From the NCBI RefSeq assembly GCF_010119225.1, contig NZ_WNKF01000001.1, positions 62,001 through 126,000 of the forward strand: a stretch of DNA of 64,000 nucleotides, written 5' to 3'. The position numbers were made by a program, and so were the translations under genes. The DNA comes from Cyclobacterium roseum. Its GTDB lineage: Bacteria > Bacteroidota > Bacteroidia > Cytophagales > Cyclobacteriaceae. The notes beneath the pieces were generated by a model, which saw only the letters and a list, made by a program, of their open reading frames with translations, was not told the origin of the DNA and ran no database searches. Position 1 is the first letter of the stretch. Each line of letters opens with the position of its first letter. This document shows, piece after piece, positions 1 through 9,015 of the stretch.

Positions 1-946
1 ACTCGTCCATATTTTCCGGTTTAAACGGTACAAATTCGAAAAAGACCCCATTGTCCAATACCAGAGCCATCGCATCGGTGTCGGGTCTTTTTTGAAACGC
101 AAGAAACCCTTCCGATGCCAGGTAGGTATCAATGTAGACCAATGGATGCGCCAGGTTTTTTTCAAAACTTTTCCGGTGGGGCTCAAACGCAACGCCTCCC
201 GGAGTGTATACTTCCAGGTGTGGCCAGATGTCATGGATGGTATCTACCTTATGATAGGCAATCACCCGTTTCATCATCAATTCAATCCAGGATGGAATTC
301 CGGAAATACTCCCTATGTCCCATTCCCCGGCCTTTTCTGCAATTTTTTCAATGCGTTCGTCCCAATCCTCAATGGCTGAGATTTCAGGTCCGGGCTTATA
401 GAAATTGTTGAACCAGAAAGGTATCTGGCTGGCACTAATTCCGCTAATTTCACCTTCCAAAAACCCATCGTTCTTCTTTAATTCTGTAGAGCTACCCAAC
501 ATCATGATCTGTCGCTCAAAAAAGTCAGCAGGTAAATTGTAATGAGACAAACTTACGATTTGCTGAACACCTGTTTTCCGAATGGCATCCAACATATCAT
601 CCGTCACAGGGATGTACTTACTATTGCTGGTGGTACCGGAGCTTACTGCAAAAAATCGATTTATACCCGGCCAGGTAATGTCTTTATGCCCTTCCCTTAT
701 CTTATGCCACCAGTCCTGATAGATTTTATCATAATCATGATAGGGTACTTTAGCCTGAAATTTATCGATGGGATTCTCCTCCTTCAGTATCTGATCAAAT
801 CCATGGTAGATGCCAAAAGAAGTTTCGTTGGCCTTTTCTAGTAATTCCTGCAATACTTTGGTTTGCTTTTCCAAAGGGCTGGCATCTGTATTCAGTTTTT
901 CTCCTATAGCAATTGCTTTTTTTATCAATTCACCGATTACTGGCAT
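1..946 (-). CDS. GH3 auxin-responsive-promoter family acyl-adenylating enzyme (3' end beyond window)
   Basis: Reading the minus strand from an ATG at 944-946 gives an open frame of 315 codons that runs off the left edge, so the C-terminal part is missing. The N-terminus is MPVIGELIKKAIAIGEKL. It is followed by a helical segment and the phrases VPYHDYD, WPGINRFFAVSSGTTS and KYIPVTDDML, which match the ATP/AMP-binding P-loop region (SSGTT) of the GH3 family. Members are ANL-like enzymes that adenylate a carboxylic acid and join it to an amino acid. Bacterial homologues are common in Bacteroidota and their substrates are unknown. Full-length members are about 500 residues. It is divergent from the ECF-like gene at 1114, with about 170 bp between them for both promoters. 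The family call is firm; the substrate cannot be inferred. Confidence 0.85.
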   Translation of the reverse strand, partial: MPVIGELIKKAIAIGEKLNTDASPLEKQTKVLQELLEKANETSFGIYHGFDQILKEENPIDKFQAKVPYHDYDKIYQDWWHKIREGHKDITWPGINRFFAVSSGTTSNSKYIPVTDDMLDAIRKTGVQQIVSLSHYNLPADFFERQIMMLGSSTELKKNDGFLEGEISGISASQIPFWFNNFYKPGPEISAIEDWDERIEKIAEKAGEWDIGSISGIPSWIELMMKRVIAYHKVDTIHDIWPHLEVYTPGGVAFEPHRKSFEKNLAHPLVYIDTYLASEGFLAFQKRPDTDAMALVLDNGVFFEFVPFKPENMDE

Positions 947-1113
947 ATTCTCTTAGCTAATGATTATCAAAATTTCTATAAAAAATGGTTGCACAATTAT
1001 CAGACCAGAAACCCAAACGATCCGAATTCAGCCTGTTGGCAGGAATTTCGCTTTAAAAATTGTATGCTTGAAAATTTTTACCTACTTTAAACACAACAAT
1101 TTACCGGTTACCG

Positions 1114-1641
1114 ATGATACATTTGATAAAATACCAATACAAAAACAGCCCCGTACCGATCATGCTAGTGACATTGCTAGTAGCTGTACTCTTTCCTATC
1201 GTGGTACACTTGGGTCCCCCCGTTCAGGGTATCCCTTTAGGTGCTATCTTGCTTCCGATGTTTTATGTCCCCTTGCTTGCCTTCATTTTAATTGATAAGG
1301 TTCCGGCTCTCGTAGCAGCAGCCCTTTCACCGCTGCTTAATTTTCTAATTTCCGGAAACGAGCAATGGTCGCTGTTAATTCTTTTAACGCTGGAATTAAT
1401 GGTATTTACAGTCGTTATCAGCTATTTGTTTTCAAAAAAGGTTCCGTTCTGGGCAGTAGTACCAGGGATTCTTTTAGCTAAAGTCGGAGGCGCAGGACTT
1501 ATTTTGGGATTCGGTTTATTGCCCCTACCTCCTGTAGGTTATTTTATCCAATCTCTATATAACGGCCTTCCAGGGATCTTGATTCTCCTGTTGCTAAGTT
1601 ACCTGTTTATGGAGAAAGCGAAAAAGGAGCGTATGCTGTAA
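1114..1641 (+). CDS. Small integral membrane protein, ECF-transporter S-component-like
   Basis: This 175-residue protein is almost entirely hydrophobic, with about five to six membrane segments separated by short polar loops (segments near residues 16-32, 38-62, 70-82, 85-102, 107-130 and 150-168) and a lysine-rich end. Size and topology fit the substrate-binding S components of energy-coupling-factor vitamin/metabolite transporters, which capture a small molecule and work with a shared EcfAA'T module encoded elsewhere. No substrate signature is visible. The next gene, a phosphoribosyltransferase, begins 32 bp downstream, so the two are probably co-transcribed. The start is uncertain: the ATG at 1162 (MLVTLLVAV) leaves a tighter first membrane segment, and a TACATTTG sequence resembling a -7 promoter element lies at 1118-1125, inside the longer version. 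Alternative: an unrelated small permease. Confidence 0.6.
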   Translation: MIHLIKYQYKNSPVPIMLVTLLVAVLFPIVVHLGPPVQGIPLGAILLPMFYVPLLAFILIDKVPALVAAALSPLLNFLISGNEQWSLLILLTLELMVFTVVISYLFSKKVPFWAVVPGILLAKVGGAGLILGFGLLPLPPVGYFIQSLYNGLPGILILLLLSYLFMEKAKKERML

Positions 1642-1673
1642 ATTTTTGTACACTATAAATAGAAAGAGCCCCA

Positions 1674-2096
1674 ATGACTCAAAAGCTGGAGATTACTTTT
1701 GATGCGATCAGCGAAGCACTGCATGCTTTTGATTTCCCTGAAATAGACATGGTGTTGGGAATCGGCAGAGGGGGAACCTCTCCTGCCTGCATGATCGCTC
1801 ATCAGTTGGGCGCAGCGTTAAAAATTGTCCGAATAAGTTACAGAAACGATGACAACGAACCCATTTACGAATCTCCGGAGACGCTTACTGATTTCGATTG
1901 GGATTTTTTTAGCCATCACCGCATACTCATTGTAGATGACGTGTCAGTCACCGGAAAAACACTGGCTACCGTAAAGGACAAGCTTTCCGGACATGAGGTG
2001 TACACTTTTGTTTTAAAAGGGGTGGGCGATTTCGTATTATTTCCCAAAGTAAAATCCTGTGTGGCATGGCCTTGGAAAGACGCGATCGGTGGATGA
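1674..2096 (+). CDS. Type I phosphoribosyltransferase (xanthine/hypoxanthine-type, COG2236-like)
   Basis: The 140-residue protein carries the PRPP-binding signature of type I phosphoribosyltransferases, ILIVDDVSVTGKT (about residues 84-96), preceded by the PPi loop GIGRGG (about residues 30-35). Near the C-terminus VAWPWK occupies the place of the hydrophobic/aromatic base-stacking segment of xanthine- and hypoxanthine-type enzymes. Such enzymes transfer ribose-5-phosphate from PRPP to a nucleobase in the cytoplasm. It lies between a predicted vitamin/base permease and a TonB-dependent receptor whose ATG overlaps its stop (ATGA at 2093-2096), so the three are probably translated together. This supports a role in trapping an imported base or base-like compound. 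The actual base is not determinable, and a regulatory PRTase-fold protein is a possible alternative. Confidence 0.8.
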   Translation: MTQKLEITFDAISEALHAFDFPEIDMVLGIGRGGTSPACMIAHQLGAALKIVRISYRNDDNEPIYESPETLTDFDWDFFSHHRILIVDDVSVTGKTLATVKDKLSGHEVYTFVLKGVGDFVLFPKVKSCVAWPWKDAIGG

Positions 2097-3946
2097 ATAG
2101 ACTAACCCTTGCCTGCTTTATTCTAGGGACGGTTTTTTTCCGGATGCCTTTGCAGGCACAGGATTCAGACTCTCTTAGCATGGCACTGGATCAGGTGGTG
2201 GTGACCGGTACCCGTGCCGCCCGGGCGGCCTCTGAGGTTTCCGCCAGCATTACGATTATCGATAAAGAGCAGTTGGATCAATCTGCACATGTCAACGTAC
2301 TGCCTTCGCTGGTACAGCATGTTCCGGGACTCATGCTTAATGATCGATCAACACTGGGATACGGAGTAGGTCCGGGATCGGGAGGGAATATATCTATCCG
2401 AGGCATAAGTGGCTCTCCCAATAATCGTATTTTGATTTTAATTGATGGACAACCACAATACATGGGGATATTCAGTCATCCCATTGCCGATTCTTTCCAT
2501 TCCACGGATATCGAGCGGGTAGAGGTGATCCGGGGAGCGGCATCGATCCTCTACGGTAGCAATGCCATGGGCGGTGCCATTAATTTAATTACCACCAAAA
2601 CAGCCGAACCGGGTTGGTCCGGAAAGGTAGGTGCGGCTGCAGGCTCATATGGTACCCACAACCTTTCCGGGAAAGTGGAATATCATTCTGCAAACTGGGA
2701 ATCTGTTCTTTCTTTAAACCGGAGCAAAACGGAGGGGTACCGAAAAGATGCGGCAGATGGATTCGAAAACACGGCAATTTTTTACAAACTCAGTCACCAG
2801 ATCGATTCCAATTTGGAACTATCAGGAGATTTTCAATTATCCGACGCCCGTTACGAGCACCCGGGGACCTTGGAGGTTCCATTGTTTGACGATAAAAGAA
2901 CCTATTTTAGAGGTCGGGCAGCTCTGGGCCTTACCAACGAGGGAGATAAGATCTCCGGGGCCACGTTGTTTTTTCACAATTTTGGAGAACATCAATTTAC
3001 CAGTGGATTTGAATCCAGTGATTTTAATCAGGGAATTGCTGCTTATCAAAATATAAAACTTGTCCCCGGTCAGACCATCACCCTGGGAATCGATTTTAAC
3101 CGGTTTGGGGGGGAGGCCAGTAACGAGAACCTTCCGCCTCCTGCGGCGGTTGGATTGAACGAATCCCAGCAGGTGCATCAAACGGAGGTTTACATGCAAT
3201 GGCAGCAAACCCTTTGGGAAACGCTTCACCTCAATTTAGGGGTTCGGGAGGTCTATAATTCTCAATTTGGCTGGACTACCGTTCCCGGTTTCGGGCTATC
3301 TTTCGAAATGGATGCGCAAAAAGTATTCAAGTTTTCCTCTTCAAAAGCTTTCAGAAGCCCCTCAGTGGTGGATTTGTTTTTATTTCCACCCTCCAATATA
3401 GAACTGCAACCTGAATCCATGTGGAACCATGAGCTGGGATTCCTTCGCAGGTCTCCTGATGGTCTATGGGACCTGGAGCTGGTTGTTTATTATGCCAAAG
3501 GGGATAACCTGATCCAAGTGGATCCGGCCCAGGCTCCTCCCAGAAACAGAAACACAGGAGCCTTCAGAAATAAAGGATTCGAAGCTCAAATCAATTACCG
3601 GCCGGATGCCTTTCCTGGGTTTATTTTCAGCTATAATTTTGCAGATGTCTCTGAAAATGTGTTGTTTGCACCTGAGCATTACCTAAAGCTTCAGATGGAC
3701 GCACAGGTTGGGAAGTTGCGGGTGATGCCCTTTGCCCAGCAGGTTTTTGGGCTGAACAATTCAATGGCAGGGGAGGCCCAACCGGTGGATTACACCTTGC
3801 TGAATGTGCAGGTAAACTACCAGATATTGAAAAATCTGAAATCTCATATTCAGGCGAATAACCTGCTGGACAGTGAATACCAGCTAGAAAACGGGTACCC
3901 CATGCCGGGAATTAACTTCTCCGCTGGTGTCAATTTTCAATTTTAA
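2093..3946 (+). CDS. TonB-dependent outer-membrane receptor (BtuB-size class)
   Basis: An outer-membrane active transporter of about 617 residues. The ATG at 2093 is chosen because it overlaps the TGA of the upstream phosphoribosyltransferase and is followed at once by a signal peptide (MNRLTLACFILGTVFF, cleaved near LQAQD). A nine-codon upstream extension has no signal-like character. Residues about 35-145 form the plug: QVVVTGTRAAR resembles a TonB-box region, followed by ISIRGISG, ILIDGQP and IERVEVIRGAASILYGSNAMGGAINLITTK as separate plug motifs. The rest is an aromatic-rich 22-strand barrel ending in NFQF, a typical terminal-Phe insertion signal. It lacks the carboxypeptidase-like domain and SusD partner of SusC glycan importers, so it more likely takes up a vitamin, metal chelate or base. 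No riboswitch was seen upstream. Confidence 0.9.
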   Translation: MNRLTLACFILGTVFFRMPLQAQDSDSLSMALDQVVVTGTRAARAASEVSASITIIDKEQLDQSAHVNVLPSLVQHVPGLMLNDRSTLGYGVGPGSGGNISIRGISGSPNNRILILIDGQPQYMGIFSHPIADSFHSTDIERVEVIRGAASILYGSNAMGGAINLITTKTAEPGWSGKVGAAAGSYGTHNLSGKVEYHSANWESVLSLNRSKTEGYRKDAADGFENTAIFYKLSHQIDSNLELSGDFQLSDARYEHPGTLEVPLFDDKRTYFRGRAALGLTNEGDKISGATLFFHNFGEHQFTSGFESSDFNQGIAAYQNIKLVPGQTITLGIDFNRFGGEASNENLPPPAAVGLNESQQVHQTEVYMQWQQTLWETLHLNLGVREVYNSQFGWTTVPGFGLSFEMDAQKVFKFSSSKAFRSPSVVDLFLFPPSNIELQPESMWNHELGFLRRSPDGLWDLELVVYYAKGDNLIQVDPAQAPPRNRNTGAFRNKGFEAQINYRPDAFPGFIFSYNFADVSENVLFAPEHYLKLQMDAQVGKLRVMPFAQQVFGLNNSMAGEAQPVDYTLLNVQVNYQILKNLKSHIQANNLLDSEYQLENGYPMPGINFSAGVNFQF

Positions 3947-3957
3947 CCAAGAAAACC

Positions 3958-4983
3958 ATGAAATACGAAAATGAAAGGCGTTCCTTCCTGAAATCCCTTG
4001 CGGGCTTGACGGCTGGAATCATGTTGCCCGTCCCTTTTTCCGGATTGCAAGGCGCAACCTCCGACTCCGGATCAAAAGCAGTTTATGCAAGGGATAAATG
4101 GGGAGAATTGCTTCCCCAACGAAAATTTGGAAATACAGGAGAAGCGGTTACCATGTTGGGCCTGGGAGGAGCCCATATTGCCCGAATGCCTGAAACCGAA
4201 GCCGAAAAAACCATCGAACGCGCCATCGAAGGAGGGATCCGTTTTTTTGATAATGCGGAATCCTACGGAAATGGCAGGGGAGAAGAAAGGTATGGTAAAT
4301 ACCTTAGCCCAAAATACAGGGATGTGGCTTTTATTCAAAGCAAATCCACGGCGAGAGATGGGAAGACTGCCCAGGCGCATCTGGAGGGAACCCTCCGACG
4401 TATGAAAACGGATTACCTGGATTTATGGTTGATTCACGCGGTGACCAGCCCATCGGATGTGGATGGCAGGCTGGCCAATGGGGTGCTGGATGTGGTTCAG
4501 CAGGCACGTGATAGTGGAAAAGTTCGGTATGTTGGGTTTTCAGGTCATTCCGATTTCAATGCTCATCTGCGGATGCTGGAGCGTACGGACCTACTTCAGG
4601 CCTGCCAGATGCCGGTAAATGCCTTTGATCCCAACTATAAGAGTTTTATTACCAACGTAATGCCGAAATTGGTCGAGAAAAAAATGGCCCCCATGGCGAT
4701 GAAAACCCTGGCGAATGGTGGTTTTTTTGGTGGAACTTCGCATTTCAATCATGGCGATAAGCCCAAAATCATTCCCAATGCCCTCACGGTAGAGGAAGCG
4801 GTGCATTTTTCATGGTCCCTACCGATCAGTGTGCTGATCACCGGAGCGGATGATGCCGATATGCTTTCCGAAAAAATCGATTACGCTAAAAGGTTCCGAT
4901 CTTTTGATGCTGCCAAAAGAAACCAGTTGGTAGAAAAAGTGGCTGGATTTGATGGACGAATGGTAGAATATTACAAAGTATGA
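3958..4983 (+). CDS. Tat-exported aldo/keto reductase
   Basis: A 341-residue protein with an N-terminal twin-arginine signal (ERRSFLKSLAG, residues 6-16, then a hydrophobic stretch), followed by an aldo/keto reductase barrel starting at LLPQRKFGNTG. The catalytic tetrad can be placed: Asp in FFDNAESYG, Tyr in the same motif, Lys in FIQSKS and His in LWLIHAV. The family reduces aldehydes and ketones with NAD(P)H. Exported members of the Bacteroidota usually act in the periplasm with a pre-bound cofactor, and their substrates are poorly known. It starts 11 bp after the TonB receptor and is probably the last gene of that unit. It converges on the BASS transporter at 5000. Function in the uptake cluster is inference from position only. 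Confidence 0.85.
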   Translation: MKYENERRSFLKSLAGLTAGIMLPVPFSGLQGATSDSGSKAVYARDKWGELLPQRKFGNTGEAVTMLGLGGAHIARMPETEAEKTIERAIEGGIRFFDNAESYGNGRGEERYGKYLSPKYRDVAFIQSKSTARDGKTAQAHLEGTLRRMKTDYLDLWLIHAVTSPSDVDGRLANGVLDVVQQARDSGKVRYVGFSGHSDFNAHLRMLERTDLLQACQMPVNAFDPNYKSFITNVMPKLVEKKMAPMAMKTLANGGFFGGTSHFNHGDKPKIIPNALTVEEAVHFSWSLPISVLITGADDADMLSEKIDYAKRFRSFDAAKRNQLVEKVAGFDGRMVEYYKV

Positions 4984-4999
4984 TTCACCTGCGGATGAG

Positions 5000-5935
5000 T
5001 TAGAGAGAAACAGCTGCTTCCCTTTTTTGCAGTTTCCAGAGGGAAGCCAGGGTTAGCCCGGATATAATGTGCCAGATTCCCCACCATCCGGCAATGATGG
5101 ACATGCCTCCCAGTCCCTCAAAATAGTTGAAAATCAGCACCAGGGCCAGTCCGGAATTCTGTATACCGGTTTCAATGGTCAGCGTTTTGGTTTCCGCCAA
5201 CTTCAGTCCTGCTAGTTTGGCAAGAGAGAAACCCGACAGGAGGGCCAGGAGATTGTGTACGAGTACCAATCCAAAAATAAGTCCGATCACTTTGGTAAAC
5301 AGATTAAAATTGCTGTAAAACGCGACGACTACGATTGTAATAAAGACCATTATGCTGAGTGGCTTTAGTAAACCAGCCAGTTTACGAGCCATGGATGGTT
5401 TTCGGTGATGAACATATATTCCCAGGGCCAGGGGGATTCCTAAAATCAAAGCCACCGTCTGGAAAACTTCGAAATAATCAAGCTGAATGCTGATAAGCAG
5501 TGCGGAAGCCGGATGGTACCAACCTGACCACAAGGCAAAATTCAGAGGGGTCAGCACAATGGAGGAAATGGTAGCAAATGCGGTAAGACTGACCGATAGG
5601 GCACTGTTTCCCCTGGCATGATGGGTCATGAAATTGGAAATATTTCCACCGGGACAAGCCGCTACTAGAAACATGCCTAAGGCAACACTCGGAAGAGGCT
5701 TAACCAGCAGGATGAACAGCCAGGTAAAAAGAGGTAGCACCAGAAATTGGGCCAGTATACCCAAAAAAAACGGCTTGGGACGAGCCCAGATGCGTCTGAA
5801 ATCCTGAAGGTCGATATCCAGCGCCACGCCAAACATAATCACTGCCAGGGAAACATTCATCAGAAACAAGGAATCCCCGTCAAAGTGTATCTGCAACTGA
5901 TCTAATTCTTCCATATTGCCTATTAAAAAGCTCAA
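5000..5935 (-). CDS. BASS-family (bile acid:sodium symporter-like) transporter
   Basis: The 311-residue protein has nine to ten hydrophobic segments and the hallmark ACPGGNISNFMTHHARGN (about residues 93-110) of the bile-acid/sodium symporter superfamily, where polar residues of a broken helix bind Na+. A second signature, ETGIQNSGLAL, lies near residue 255 and matches the crossover region of the second repeat. Bacterial members carry organic anions such as bile acids, pantoate or keto acids, and the substrate here is unknown. The start may be the internal Met at 5914 (MEELDQLQ), since the first seven residues look dispensable. It converges on the aldo/keto reductase with a 16-bp gap and is divergent from gap. 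Confidence 0.88.
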   Translation of the reverse strand: MSFLIGNMEELDQLQIHFDGDSLFLMNVSLAVIMFGVALDIDLQDFRRIWARPKPFFLGILAQFLVLPLFTWLFILLVKPLPSVALGMFLVAACPGGNISNFMTHHARGNSALSVSLTAFATISSIVLTPLNFALWSGWYHPASALLISIQLDYFEVFQTVALILGIPLALGIYVHHRKPSMARKLAGLLKPLSIMVFITIVVVAFYSNFNLFTKVIGLIFGLVLVHNLLALLSGFSLAKLAGLKLAETKTLTIETGIQNSGLALVLIFNYFEGLGGMSIIAGWWGIWHIISGLTLASLWKLQKREAAVSL

Positions 5936-6092
5936 AAATAGTATAAATCAACAAGAAAAGAGCGGTTTTCTTTATTTGAAAGTTTTTACAAGTAATCAAA
6001 TGCAAAATTTCAATGATAAGTTTAATTTTTATAAATTTGACCATTGAAAATTTCGATGGGATTGTATAAAAACCTTCTTTAGCTAATTTTGA

Positions 6093-6126
6093 TTTGTTCC
6101 AATGGGTTCGAATCAGGGTAGTTTAG
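6093..6126 (+). promoter_or_regulatory. Candidate Bacteroidota promoter of gap
   Basis: TTTG at 6093-6096 and TAGTTTAG at 6119-6126 resemble the -33 (TTTG) and -7 (TAnnTTTG) elements used by the Bacteroidota primary sigma factor. They are separated by 22 bp, at the long end of the accepted spacing. They lie about 55 bp upstream of the gap ATG in an AT-rich stretch of 245 bp with no other coding potential. Confidence 0.4.
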
Positions 6127-6169
6127 GCAAGGTTTACAATTTCTATTAATCTTTTAAACCTTAGATTAG

Positions 6170-7186
<1,017 letters not shown>

Positions 7187-7216
7187 CGGATTCGGGATTT
7201 TCGAAACATGATTTTG

Positions 7217-7250
7217 ATAGGGTTGAATTTAGGTTCAACCCTATTTTTTT
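7217..7250 (+). terminator. Rho-independent terminator of gap
   Basis: A perfect 11-bp stem (ATAGGGTTGAA at 7217-7227 pairing with TTCAACCCTAT at 7234-7244) closes a 6-nt loop and runs into a T tract to 7250. It lies 31 bp after the gap stop and just before the 3' end of the opposite-strand gene ending at 7263. It probably insulates both converging transcripts, although the T tract favours the plus strand. Confidence 0.9.
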
Positions 7251-7262
7251 ATCAGCAATCGC

Positions 7263-8816
7263 TTAGTTCAGATCTTCCAGCAATTTCAGGGCTTCGCGGT
7301 GTAAAATAGGTGCCGTTTCCGGTCCCAGGGAATTGACTTCGCCATAGGGAGCGGAATCCCTGCCATAGGTAAAGGGGGCTTCTTCGTCCCATTGGCTTTT
7401 TGGAATGATATAGCCGATCATATCATTGGCCATCCCACTGAAAAAACGATATTTACCGGGCATCTGACTACGGATAGCCGGAACTTCCACCGGGTCAATG
7501 GCATAGTCCGCACCTTCTGGTGATTCAACACCACCATTGGCAATTTCCGGATATAACTCTCCAGGAATATGGATGAAGGAAGCCGGTCCCAGTGTCCAGG
7601 CATTTACTTCCGACCGCACGTGGCCCCATTTAATAAAGCCCCTGTCAAAAACACCAACAAAGGCCGCCAAACGAAATAGCTTATTGCTCATTGGCAAAGC
7701 TACTGTTTTCGCCCGCAGGGAGAGGCTGCCTTCCGTGATGCTATCCCCGCCCGATTGAAGGGTTTCGAAACTTATCTTTGCCAATGCCAGGCCCTGTGCC
7801 TCAATCTTCTCCACCCCGGCTTCGGTATGGACTTTTCCGGTGAAAGGATGATTGATGGCATCACCCGGGCGGGTAGTCATTAATCCTCCCAGGGCTCCAT
7901 TCATAAAGATAGCCACACCCCCCAGACCTTTATGGATAATTTCATTTTCATGAACGATGCCCTCTTCCATGTAATGCCTCCAGTAATGGGGGAAATCCGA
8001 GCTGATCAGCGTGTTTTTGGACCATAGTGTTTCCGGGTGATTTCCCCAATTTAACAGCGTTCCCAGTGTTTCATTCGTTTCCCGGTCACATACCTGCATC
8101 AGTCGAATGGCGGCATCCAATACGACCGGTTCCCGGCTATCGCCCACCAACGGCAAGGCATCACTTTCATTGATAGCAAATTTGATTTTTGCCGGTCGGC
8201 TATTTTCCATGGCGTGTAAAACGGACGTCTCGATTCCCTCAAAAACACGCTGTTGGTATTCTTTATTGACTCCTCTGGTAAAAGGCCCCGGTCCCCACAT
8301 GCCCATCATATCAGGAGAAGAATGAACATGGGTGCTGGCAATGATGAGGTGGTCCAGGTCTGTTTTCGCCAAAATCCGTTTCCTAAGTGTCAGCACCTCA
8401 TCATTACCAAAACCAATCATGTCGATGATACAAAGCCCTAATTTGAATTCTCCGTCCTCTAGGACCATGCTTCTGGCCCATAGGGGGTCATTTATGCCAG
8501 AAGCGGGTTTATTTTGATGAAAACCTGCCACCCATATGGGGTCAAATTCTCCGTTTTGGTTAAGATCATGAAACCGATCCCCGTCCGCTTCCTGATAGCG
8601 GGCATCTCCATTGGTATCCTCCCAGGTATCAAATCCAACCGGGCTGATATCTACCTTTGCAAAGCCTGCCTGCAAGGGTCCCGGGCGCTGGTTTTCCAAA
8701 AACAGGTCTATCGAATAGCCGGAATGACGGTCCCGAAACTGATAAGTACCATAACCTAGGACCAGGAAAATTAAAACTGCCAGTACCGCCAGCGTGATTT
8801 TTATCCAGGTTTTCAT
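7263..8816 (-). CDS. Neutral/alkaline non-lysosomal ceramidase-like exported hydrolase
   Basis: A 517-residue protein with an N-terminal hydrophobic anchor (residues 5-24), then AGFAKVDISP, the typical opening of the neutral ceramidase N-terminal domain. Metal-ligand-like segments include ASTHVHSSPDMMG (about residues 160-172) and NWGNHPETLW (about 255-264), matching the zinc-site regions of the family. Neutral ceramidases hydrolyse the N-acyl bond of ceramides, but environmental Bacteroidota carry many relatives of unknown substrate. An insertion at about residues 65-95 contains two acidic loops, DTNGDARYQEADGD and DLNQNGEFD, that look like EF-hand/dockerin-type calcium loops. The usual C-terminal immunoglobulin-like domain is short or missing. 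It is divergent from the sulfatase at 9016. Confidence 0.8.
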   Translation of the reverse strand: MKTWIKITLAVLAVLIFLVLGYGTYQFRDRHSGYSIDLFLENQRPGPLQAGFAKVDISPVGFDTWEDTNGDARYQEADGDRFHDLNQNGEFDPIWVAGFHQNKPASGINDPLWARSMVLEDGEFKLGLCIIDMIGFGNDEVLTLRKRILAKTDLDHLIIASTHVHSSPDMMGMWGPGPFTRGVNKEYQQRVFEGIETSVLHAMENSRPAKIKFAINESDALPLVGDSREPVVLDAAIRLMQVCDRETNETLGTLLNWGNHPETLWSKNTLISSDFPHYWRHYMEEGIVHENEIIHKGLGGVAIFMNGALGGLMTTRPGDAINHPFTGKVHTEAGVEKIEAQGLALAKISFETLQSGGDSITEGSLSLRAKTVALPMSNKLFRLAAFVGVFDRGFIKWGHVRSEVNAWTLGPASFIHIPGELYPEIANGGVESPEGADYAIDPVEVPAIRSQMPGKYRFFSGMANDMIGYIIPKSQWDEEAPFTYGRDSAPYGEVNSLGPETAPILHREALKLLEDLN

Positions 8817-8994
8817 TTTTTCTTGAATTTAATAGGTATACCGGGTAAGGGAATTATGGGCTATGCCAATAGGATTTAATAAAAACAATGGCTTGGCATT
8901 TAAGCAATATGGGAAGGTAGCAAAGGTGTAATTTTCGGGCGACTGTTTTCTTTTTTAGGATCAATTAGGTAATATCGAAACGTAAATTAAATAA

Positions 8995-9002
8995 TAATTT
9001 TG
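8995..9002 (+). promoter_or_regulatory. Candidate -7 promoter element upstream of the sulfatase
   Basis: TAATTTTG matches TAnnTTTG exactly and ends 13 bp before the sulfatase ATG. No convincing -33 TTG was found at 19-22 bp upstream, so the call rests on the -7 element alone. Confidence 0.35.
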
Positions 9003-9015
9003 TTAATTCCTGAAT

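Noticed and set aside
946-1113. Cobalamin or other riboswitch before the TonB/ECF cluster
   Set aside because: The gap is only about 170 bp and shows no recognisable aptamer core.
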